Shown here in pieces: positions 1 to 5,076 of a stretch of DNA of 5,076 bases. The notes below the pieces were generated by a model. That model did no database searches and had not been told where the DNA came from. It saw nothing but the letters and a program-made list of their open reading frames with translations. Within the stretch, counting starts at the first letter, position 1. Every line of letters begins with the position of its first letter. The stretch spans positions 1 through 5,076 of the forward strand of contig DUJC01000028.1 of NCBI GenBank assembly GCA_013330015.1. Direction: 5' to 3'. Position numbers and translations under genes: made by a program. The stretch is from Candidatus Poseidoniaceae archaeon. GTDB lineage: Archaea > Thermoplasmatota > Poseidoniia > Poseidoniales > Poseidoniaceae.

Positions 1-1083
1 GAAGTTCAGCATCTCGTTTCTCGGATTAAAGGCAAGTTGGATGACCATGCGGACGTCTTCGATTGCATTGAGAATGTATTCCCTGGCGGTTCGATTACAG
101 GTTGCCCGAGAACCGTTGTATGTGCTTCAATCGATGAATTAGAACGGCGACCACGATCGTTCTGGACTGGGTCGATGGGATGGTTCGATCCATCAACTGG
201 ATGCTCATCTTGGAACATTCTGATCCGAACCGCTGAACTTCGAAGAAAGGGAGATAGGTGGTATTCACGCGTCACAGCAGGAGGAGGGATTACCATTGAA
301 TCCAATCCAAAGTCCGAAGTTGCTGAAGCGAAATGGAAAGCAAATGCGCTGCTACGGTCGTGTGGATGGTTGGATGAGTCAGTGCAATCCAATCCAGTCA
401 AGAGCTTGGCCATTCATCCACTTCCACTCGAGAGCGATCAAAGCAACAACACAACCCAAGCGGCCATCCATACACATACGTTTGAGAAAAATGCAGTTCT
501 TCTCATCGACAATCTTGATTCATTCACCTACAACGTTGCACACAGCATTTGTGGGCTTGGGCACCATGTGAACATCGTTCCTGGACGGAGTACACTAGAA
601 TCATCTGCTCAACAACTCATTGACGAATTGCAACCGTCGCACATCATTCTCGGGCCGGGTCCTGGTTGGCCACAAGACAGTCAACTCACCATGGATTTCG
701 CATCGTTATCGCTTCAAGGACAAACACCGCCATTGCTTGGCATCTGCTTAGGTCATCAGGCGATTGGGCTAGCATCAGGTGTCGAACTGGTTCCAAGTCC
801 AATAGGGCCTGTACACGGCACACCTGTCAAATGTATTCACAATCGGAGTGGTTTGTTTCATGGAATGGACGATGTTTCAATGACAAGGTACAACTCATTG
901 ACGTTACTGACGACGGATCTTGTTGCACACCCAACCATCGTCGTTGATGCAACAGATGATACAAAATCGCTCGTACTAGGACTGCACTCGAACCAAACAC
1001 CTGTGTTTGGCGTCCAATTCCATCCAGAATCAGTTGGAAGCCCATCTGGTATCAAAATCCTCTCCAATTTCCTAGAGTATTGA
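1..1083 (+). CDS. Aminodeoxychorismate/anthranilate synthase, component I-component II fusion (5' truncated by window edge)
   Basis: The reading frame is open from base 1 and enters from the left, so the start codon and most of component I lie outside. Bases 1 to about 385 encode the end of a chorismate-binding domain (PabB/TrpE family): HLVSRIKGKL, FPGGSITG (79-102), IDELE, the ILIRT strand and AGGGITIESNP. A linker of about 35 residues rich in S, Q, N and T follows. A full class I glutamine amidotransferase then runs from about 490: LLIDNLDSFTYN, GPGPG, GICLGHQ with the nucleophile Cys at 745-747, and HPES with His 1021-1023 and Glu 1027-1029. By family knowledge, the amidotransferase releases ammonia from glutamine and component I adds it to chorismate, giving aminodeoxychorismate (folate) or anthranilate (tryptophan). 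GSITG and AGGGI resemble PabB more than TrpE (usually GTxSGAPK and AGAGI), so I lean to aminodeoxychorismate synthase. The GAPKxRAM block is unusual here, reading GCPRTVVC. No pathway neighbours are visible to settle the substrate. Confidence 0.88.
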   Translation, partial: EVQHLVSRIKGKLDDHADVFDCIENVFPGGSITGCPRTVVCASIDELERRPRSFWTGSMGWFDPSTGCSSWNILIRTAELRRKGDRWYSRVTAGGGITIESNPKSEVAEAKWKANALLRSCGWLDESVQSNPVKSLAIHPLPLESDQSNNTTQAAIHTHTFEKNAVLLIDNLDSFTYNVAHSICGLGHHVNIVPGRSTLESSAQQLIDELQPSHIILGPGPGWPQDSQLTMDFASLSLQGQTPPLLGICLGHQAIGLASGVELVPSPIGPVHGTPVKCIHNRSGLFHGMDDVSMTRYNSLTLLTTDLVAHPTIVVDATDDTKSLVLGLHSNQTPVFGVQFHPESVGSPSGIKILSNFLEY

Positions 1084-1121
1084 GCGCATGGTTGAAATGA
1101 CGGCAGACATTGGCGAGAAAT

Positions 1122-1126
1122 GAGGG
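1122..1126 (+). promoter_or_regulatory. Ribosome binding site GAGGG for the zinc-ribbon membrane protein
   Basis: GAGGG lies six bases before the ATG at 1133 and can pair with a 16S tail ending in CCTC. It supports that ATG as the start. No TATA-like box is evident in the 49 bases after the upstream stop codon, which suggests readthrough from the synthase gene. Confidence 0.5.
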
Positions 1127-1132
1127 AAGAAG

Positions 1133-1519
1133 ATGCCTATCTGTCGACTCTGCTCAGGAACATATCCTCGTGAATTTTTCATTCACGGGAATGGCCCCAA
1201 CACACAGGTTTGTTCTCGTTGTGGCGTTGAACAAGGTTACGTCAGTAAAGATGAGGCTGCAAACCTCTACGATGACACATTGAAGTCTGCTCGGCTGAGC
1301 ACAGTCACTCGTCGATATCGGCCCTTCCTCTACCTAACTGTATTGTGGGGCCTTTACATCACAACCGTTCGTAGTATCGACCCGTGGGGATGGTACATGT
1401 TGATCATGTTGGCATTGCTCACACTCGCTTCTATTGTGCTCTTCTTAACAAGTGCAGCAAGGTACTCGAGCACACTTGCTCGACTAACACCCGACTATGA
1501 ACGTCCAAAAGGGCACTGA
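1133..1519 (+). CDS. Small zinc-ribbon protein with two membrane helices, function unknown
   Basis: This is a 128-residue protein that I do not recognise as a named family. The N-terminus has two CxxC knuckles, Cys4-Cys7 (ICRLCSG) and Cys27-Cys30 (VCSRCGVE), spaced as in a treble-clef or zinc-ribbon fold that would bind one zinc ion. A charged helical stretch (about 36-60) leads to two hydrophobic segments at about 66-81 and 87-108, joined by a short turn containing DPWGW. The tail ends in a basic, polar stretch. The simplest topology is a helical hairpin with both the zinc ribbon and the tail in the cytoplasm, which is an inference. The ATG start has a GAGGG element at good spacing. The gene lies 49 bases after the synthase on the same strand, so cotranscription is likely, but nothing links it functionally to chorismate chemistry. 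Its stop codon is 4 bases from that of the converging GTPase gene. Confidence 0.75.
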   Translation: MPICRLCSGTYPREFFIHGNGPNTQVCSRCGVEQGYVSKDEAANLYDDTLKSARLSTVTRRYRPFLYLTVLWGLYITTVRSIDPWGWYMLIMLALLTLASIVLFLTSAARYSSTLARLTPDYERPKGH

Positions 1520-1521
1520 AC

Positions 1522-1538
1522 ATTCACTTTGAGTGGAT
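1522..1538 (+). terminator. Short hairpin at the convergent gene junction (possible terminator)
   Basis: ATTCACT (1522-1528) and AGTGGAT (1532-1538) can pair in plus-strand RNA with one G-U wobble around a UUG loop, immediately after the stop codon at 1517-1519. It overlaps the last codons of the opposing GTPase gene, and no strong T-run follows. Archaeal termination depends mainly on T-rich tracts, so this may be chance. Confidence 0.18.
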
Positions 1539-2798
1539 TCTCAGAACATCTCCATCGGAGAGTTCGTAATCAGCTCCAACGATTCGACGAGAACGTCCAT
1601 CAACACCTTTGATGAACCCATCACCGAGATCGGAGTGTACCTTGTAAGCGACTTGTTTCGCTTGGATTCCATCTTGAACAACAAGGGCATCTGGAAGCAC
1701 GTTACCGTCTCCATCTGTCCACTGGCTTTCATCCTGAACAGGATACACGACAATACGTTGAAGTTCATCGAAGAGAACCTGATCAAGTAACTTGATGAGG
1801 CCAGTCCCTTGCAATTTCTCGACTCGCTCGGCCAGTACTGAGAGCCCTTTCTGTTGAGCCTCACTCATCGGCTGGTCTTCGTTCAATTTGAATGTCGTAT
1901 CGCCAGCAACATATGTGATGAAGCCCGCTTTCCCTGCCTGTCGTAATGCAAGCTCTGTTTCTGCAGAACATGGTGTGAATGTAGGAAGGACACTTTGCAA
2001 GTGTTCGAGAACACCCTCAGGTGCAAGATCTGCTTTGTTTCCAGCAATAAAAATTGGAAAGAGATGCTTGCGGATGGAAGAGGCAAGAAGCATGAGAACA
2101 TCATCTGACCAGTCCCATGGAGACGTCATGTCTTGGTGCTGTTGTGCAAAGGCATCAAACGAACGTTGGCATATCTGATCTGTTGCACCCAATCCTGAAA
2201 GACGCTCTTGCAAAAATTGAGTAAATCCTTTGACACCTTCTGCTTGAATTCGACGTGCTCCTCTCGACCAACCGTCTTTGACCAAACCAAGAATCCATGC
2301 ATCGAGTTCACCAGTGAGGAATTCGACTTCGGCCAGTGCTTGTTCAATGGCTTGTTCTTTTGTTGCTTTGATACCCGTCGGATTTCCTTCAATATCTGTG
2401 GTTCCCCCAACATCAATGACCTGGATCAAGGCATCACACTCGGCTAAATCAGAAAGGAATGCATTGCCACGTCCACGCCCTTGGCTCGCTCCTGGTACAA
2501 GTCCTGCTACATCGACCAGCATGCATGGGACATAGCGCTGATGGCTCTCACAGGAGCCTGTTCGAGGTGAGCAGATGCTCCCCCCTCGATCATCGCTTAG
2601 TTGGGCCCGGCCGTCTTCCTCGAGACGCTTCCGCAATGTTCCGCATGGACATGGTTGGCGACTTGGTATGAATGAGAATCCGACATTTGGTTCAATGGTA
2701 CAGAATGGATAGTTCGCAATATCGACGGGAATCAATGTTGAGGCAGCAAAAAACGTCGATTTGCCGACGTTTGGTTTCCCAACCAATCCGATACGCAC
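1524..2798 (-). CDS. ychF: Archaeal YchF/OLA1-family GTPase with C-terminal TGS domain
   Basis: This 424-residue protein is full length for the archaeal YchF-like (Obg-related) family. The GTG start at 2798 puts the P-loop at residues 7-15 (GKPNVGKST) right at the N-terminus, as in the family. Switch I contains NYPFCTIEPNVG (Thr34), G3 is DVAG (96-99), G4 is NKAD (254-257) and G5 is CSA (277-279). A helical insertion lies at about 140-245. A C-terminal TGS domain (about 346-424) ends in DGDVLRIHSK. NKAD predicts guanine specificity, unlike bacterial YchF and human OLA1, whose altered G4 motif favours ATP. A cysteine cluster (C50, C52, C76, C83) in the P-loop-to-G3 segment is typical of archaeal members, but a charged segment of about 16 residues appears to be inserted within it. 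By family knowledge the protein associates with ribosomes or translation; its exact role in archaea is unclear. It follows the 653-residue membrane protein gene by 18 bases, probably in the same transcript. Confidence 0.93.
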   Translation of the reverse strand: MRIGLVGKPNVGKSTFFAASTLIPVDIANYPFCTIEPNVGFSFIPSRQPCPCGTLRKRLEEDGRAQLSDDRGGSICSPRTGSCESHQRYVPCMLVDVAGLVPGASQGRGRGNAFLSDLAECDALIQVIDVGGTTDIEGNPTGIKATKEQAIEQALAEVEFLTGELDAWILGLVKDGWSRGARRIQAEGVKGFTQFLQERLSGLGATDQICQRSFDAFAQQHQDMTSPWDWSDDVLMLLASSIRKHLFPIFIAGNKADLAPEGVLEHLQSVLPTFTPCSAETELALRQAGKAGFITYVAGDTTFKLNEDQPMSEAQQKGLSVLAERVEKLQGTGLIKLLDQVLFDELQRIVVYPVQDESQWTDGDGNVLPDALVVQDGIQAKQVAYKVHSDLGDGFIKGVDGRSRRIVGADYELSDGDVLRIHSK

Positions 2799-2816
2799 GG
2801 TTCAACCGCCTTGCTA

Positions 2817-4778
2817 TCACTCTTCTTCGGTTACCCCGGAGCGGACACGGGCAATGGCGATGTCAAGCTCGGGAAGGTTGACTCGGCCGTCGCCATCGAT
2901 ATCGATGAATTGCATCAACTTGGCAATGTCCCAAGGTGGCAAATCTGCAATGTCCGTACTGCGTAGAGCTTGTTGAAGTTCATATCCATCGATGAGACCG
3001 GAATCATCGAGGTCAATGGAACGGAAGAATTCGAAGATGCTCATGTCCTTCTTGGCAAGATAATCGGACAACATTTCCAATTCGTTCTTTTCAACCGGGA
3101 ACTCATCGACTTCATCGTTGTGAAGTGTCGATGATACATCGATGATGGTCATGCCGCCTTCATCTTCGACATCTGCACCAACCACGAGAATGGTGTCAAC
3201 ACCAACGCCTCGCTGCAGGAGCTTGCGAATGGAGGTTTCACCACGCTGAACGGAATAGCGGGAGATGTCGGAAACCGTTGAAACGGATGTGTCGACCTTG
3301 ATACCACCAACCGATGTTCGAATGAGGTTGAGGAAAAGAAGAATAACACCGATGGAGCCGAAATAGAACAAAACTGCTGCAGTGAGACTGAATCCACCAT
3401 CGGTCATAACGACATCTTCGCTTCCCGAGTCAAGCAGTGCTTTCTCCGTGAAGTCGCCCATGAGTTTGGCAACGGTTGAGGTGACGCCACCAAAAGCGAT
3501 CAACATCGTTGAGAGAGACGCTGAAGATGGAGATGCAAGTTGACGGTTTCCTGCGAGTGGGTATGATTCGGCTACACAAGCAACCGCCATGAGGCCTCCA
3601 ACAGTCCACATGAAGCCAATATCGACAGTGGCTGCCATGTCGTTCAAGGCGCCAAGGCCGATGAAGACGTCGAGGGAAGTGAAGTATCCGCCAAGAGCAA
3701 ACAGAGGGAAGAAGACCATGGCCAAGGTTGCTGCAAGTGCACCTGGCCGAGCAACGACTCCTGTAGCATTGCTCAGCGAAGTCATGATGATGTTCACGGA
3801 ACCTGCCATAATCGGTAGGAGAGCAAGGGTCATGGTGATAGCACCAAGGTTCTCAAGCAGCGTACCTGCATCGGCTGAGGTAAGCAGGAACGGTGGTAAT
3901 GTCAGGAAGAGAAGCAGTAGGCTGGCCTTGGTCATCGAGTCGGACCAAATTGGACGGCTAGCTGCACGAGGTACGACGTGGTATGCTACGGAGAATATCA
4001 ATGCGATAAGTGTCCAAGACTGTGACATCCGCTCGCCAAGCCAAACGGTTTGCGTCGAACCAACCAACTCGCCAAAGAATCGGAATTGAGATCCGAAGAT
4101 GAACGATGCAAGCGCCATGAACAGGAACCAGTTGCTTGCTGAGACAATCTCACCTTTGCGCTGTGCTACAGTCAAGAGAACGTTGATCATCACTGCGATG
4201 ATGATGAAGGAGCGGAGGGCATGCATGAAGAGATCCTGAATGAGAGCCTCATTTGCCTCTGTTAAGTCGATGAGAAGACCGAGGATGGTTGGCAAGAGCA
4301 TCGAGGAGATGGTTAGGACTGAGAACAGAATTGCGGTGAGGCTTGCATTTGCCTCACTTGCAAGACGTCCTGCTCCAGCACGTGCTGCAGCAACAAGGCC
4401 GCCGCCGATGAGAATGGATGTGAGCCCAGTCATGAGAGTAACATCGATGAAGGTGTTCAATGCACTACCATCGTCGTAGGACCAACCGATGCTCGCCAGA
4501 GAATCAAGCGCAGTTCCATCGTAATCATGCCACAATCCGAGGAAGGTCCCAATGGCAGCAAACGTTAGCCAAATCATTCCAAAGTTCATCCATGTCTTGG
4601 ACCCGCTGCCCTTGTCGTCATTGAACAAGTCAACGATACCAGCTGGTGCTTTGTTGAGGAGGAAGAGACCAAATTGGCGCATTGGTGCGGACATGTTGCC
4701 AATTCCACGTTGAACATAGAAGGTAGCAAAACCAACGACAGTGAAGAAGAAAATCAGTGCGGAGAATACTGCGATCAT
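2817..4778 (-). CDS. Polytopic membrane protein: CcoN-like (heme-copper oxidase subunit I) core without metal ligands, with C-terminal EF-hand pair
   Basis: This is a 653-residue protein. I prefer the ATG at 4778 to the GTG at 4787 because GAGGTGAT, a strong Shine-Dalgarno match, would overlap that GTG. About 13 membrane helices are visible, near residues 2-23, 66-83, 110-132, 147-170, 184-205, 216-230, 254-270, 283-300, 309-332, 345-367, 385-403, 421-437 and 465-487. Helices 2-13 follow the 12 helices of CcoN. Shared landmarks are TVAQRKxxxxxxxNWF (about 203-218), AYHVVPRAASRPIWS (265-279; CcoN has YYFVPKQAERPVYS) and LLPIMAGSVNIIMTSL (320-335). The six heme and CuB histidines and the cross-linked Tyr of CcoN are absent; the only membrane-region histidines are at 84, 186 and 267. 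A soluble tail from about 490 ends in two canonical EF-hand loops, DLDDSGLIDGYE (589-600; 2979-3014) and DIDGDGRVNLPE (626-637; 2868-2903). I infer a non-catalytic oxidase paralogue that binds calcium on the cytoplasmic side. The gene itself is certain, the EF-hands nearly so, and the CcoN homology moderately so. Confidence 0.85.
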   Translation of the reverse strand: MIAVFSALIFFFTVVGFATFYVQRGIGNMSAPMRQFGLFLLNKAPAGIVDLFNDDKGSGSKTWMNFGMIWLTFAAIGTFLGLWHDYDGTALDSLASIGWSYDDGSALNTFIDVTLMTGLTSILIGGGLVAAARAGAGRLASEANASLTAILFSVLTISSMLLPTILGLLIDLTEANEALIQDLFMHALRSFIIIAVMINVLLTVAQRKGEIVSASNWFLFMALASFIFGSQFRFFGELVGSTQTVWLGERMSQSWTLIALIFSVAYHVVPRAASRPIWSDSMTKASLLLLFLTLPPFLLTSADAGTLLENLGAITMTLALLPIMAGSVNIIMTSLSNATGVVARPGALAATLAMVFFPLFALGGYFTSLDVFIGLGALNDMAATVDIGFMWTVGGLMAVACVAESYPLAGNRQLASPSSASLSTMLIAFGGVTSTVAKLMGDFTEKALLDSGSEDVVMTDGGFSLTAAVLFYFGSIGVILLFLNLIRTSVGGIKVDTSVSTVSDISRYSVQRGETSIRKLLQRGVGVDTILVVGADVEDEGGMTIIDVSSTLHNDEVDEFPVEKNELEMLSDYLAKKDMSIFEFFRSIDLDDSGLIDGYELQQALRSTDIADLPPWDIAKLMQFIDIDGDGRVNLPELDIAIARVRSGVTEEE

Positions 4779-4782
4779 GCAT

Positions 4783-4790
4783 ATCACCTC
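4783..4790 (-). promoter_or_regulatory. Shine-Dalgarno GAGGTGAT that decides the start of the CcoN-like gene
   Basis: Read on the minus strand, GAGGTGAT is fully complementary to ATCACCTC, the usual 16S rRNA tail. It overlaps the TGA stop (4791-4789) of the 90-residue protein and lies 4 bases before ATG 4778. The alternative GTG at 4787-4785 falls inside this element, so it is an unlikely start. The overlap of stop and ribosome site suggests coupled translation of the two membrane proteins. Confidence 0.65.
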
Positions 4791-5061
4791 AATCTGCTAG
4801 GACCTCGCCTGCAAGTGTGGACACAATCGCACCAAGAGCGATGATGAACCCAAGCAAGTAGTACCAGATTCCTGAGCCTCCAAGATTCGACATTAATGGG
4901 ACAATATCGCCAACGACCGGGATGTTGTCCCACCCAAAGACTGTACTAAAGAGTCCAAACATTCCAACTGTTACCACAGAAAGGAGAACGAGAATGACGC
5001 GGCTTGACGATGGTTCTGCAGTTCCAATGACTGCATCGGGGATTTCTGTACTGTTCGACAT
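4789..5061 (-). CDS. Small two-helix membrane protein, probable partner of the CcoN-like protein
   Basis: This 90-residue protein has no family that I recognise. A polar N-terminus of about 20 residues (MSNSTEIPDAV...) is followed by a hydrophobic helix at about 21-43. A loop with GWDNIPVVGDIVP and LGGSG comes next, then a second helix at about 64-84 starting GIWYYLLGF, and a short acidic end, EVLAD. There are no cysteines or histidines, so heme or metal binding is unlikely. The ATG at 5061 has GAGGG six bases upstream. Its stop codon overlaps the ribosome binding site of the next gene, with the ATG of that gene 10 bases beyond the stop, an arrangement typical of subunits made together. I infer that it is an accessory subunit of the large CcoN-like protein, by analogy with the small subunits of terminal oxidases. 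It does not show the sequence of CcoQ or any other oxidase subunit that I know. Confidence 0.7.
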   Translation of the reverse strand: MSNSTEIPDAVIGTAEPSSSRVILVLLSVVTVGMFGLFSTVFGWDNIPVVGDIVPLMSNLGGSGIWYYLLGFIIALGAIVSTLAGEVLAD

Positions 5062-5067
5062 GAGGTG

Positions 5068-5072
5068 CCCTC
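5068..5072 (-). promoter_or_regulatory. Ribosome binding site GAGGG for the 90-residue membrane protein
   Basis: GAGGG on the minus strand ends six bases before ATG 5061, the same spacing as at the zinc-ribbon gene. The element lies in a small perfect inverted repeat, TGAGG-GCA-CCTCA (5073-5061), whose second arm runs into the start codon. A TGA at 5073-5071 could be the stop codon of an upstream gene beyond the window, which cannot be verified here. Confidence 0.45.
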
Positions 5073-5076
5073 AGGT

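Noticed and set aside
6..413. A 135-codon open frame on the minus strand over the start of the synthase gene
   Set aside because: It lies opposite conserved chorismate-binding motifs, and its product is rich in S, H and P with no recognisable fold.
490..1083. A separate glutaminase gene rather than a fusion
   Set aside because: The frame runs unbroken from component I through the linker, and there is no in-frame ATG with a ribosome site just before the glutaminase domain.
1084..1132. A promoter between the synthase and the zinc-ribbon gene
   Set aside because: No TATA-like A/T-rich box or BRE purine stretch stands out in these 49 bases; readthrough is simpler.
3589..4089. A 166-codon open frame on the plus strand within the CcoN-like gene
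   Set aside because: It is antisense to a well-supported membrane protein, its translation is basic and rich in R, P, S and M without domain features, and no good ribosome site was seen. It is a shadow of the codon pattern on the minus strand.
2817..4778. Pseudogene status for the CcoN-like protein because the metal ligands are gone
   Set aside because: The frame is intact over 653 codons, hydrophobic helices and loops are well kept, the EF-hand loops are canonical, and the ribosome site is strong. This looks like maintained function without catalysis.
4776..4787. GTG at 4787 as the start of the CcoN-like protein
   Set aside because: It adds only three residues and lies within the GAGGTGAT element that best serves the ATG at 4778. 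It also has no separate ribosome site.
1..5076. tRNA, rRNA, CRISPR, insertion sequence or attachment site
   Set aside because: No cloverleaf-like or rRNA sequence, regular direct repeats, transposase motifs or terminal inverted repeats were found on reading either strand.

Overview
The window most likely comes from an archaeon of the marine Euryarchaeota type, with Marine Group II / Poseidoniales as the best guess. The grounds are the archaeal form of the YchF-like GTPase, with its conserved cysteine cluster and canonical NKAD motif, together with tight gene packing, moderate GC, and a Shine-Dalgarno element (GAGGTGAT) that fits a 16S tail ending in ATCACCTC. No rRNA marker is present, so the lineage is an inference. 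Nothing looks mobile: there are no IS elements, tRNAs, CRISPR repeats or attachment sites, and no gene-free stretch longer than about 50 bases.

Plus strand, 1-1519: the 3' part of a chorismate-utilising synthase comes first. The end of its component I domain (PabB/TrpE type) is fused in frame to a complete glutamine amidotransferase domain (PabA/TrpG type). After 49 bases comes a 128-residue protein with an N-terminal four-cysteine zinc ribbon and two membrane helices, function unknown.

Minus strand, 5061 down to 1524: three closely spaced genes read away from the right edge. They encode a 90-residue two-helix membrane protein, a 653-residue polytopic membrane protein, and an archaeal YchF-family GTPase. 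The gaps are a few bases and 18 bases, so they are probably cotranscribed. This cluster converges on the plus-strand genes with only 4 bases between the two stop codons.

The most notable gene is the 653-residue protein. Its membrane core follows the helix order and several sequence landmarks of CcoN, the catalytic subunit of cbb3-type cytochrome oxidase. It lacks all of the histidines that hold the hemes and CuB, as well as the cross-linked tyrosine. At its C-terminus it carries a pair of canonical EF-hand calcium-binding loops. It looks like a non-catalytic heme-copper-oxidase paralogue joined to a probably cytoplasmic calcium-binding domain, with the 90-residue protein as a possible small partner. 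This is the best candidate in the window for an undescribed system. The CcoN relationship was judged by eye from remembered family sequence and needs a profile or structure search.
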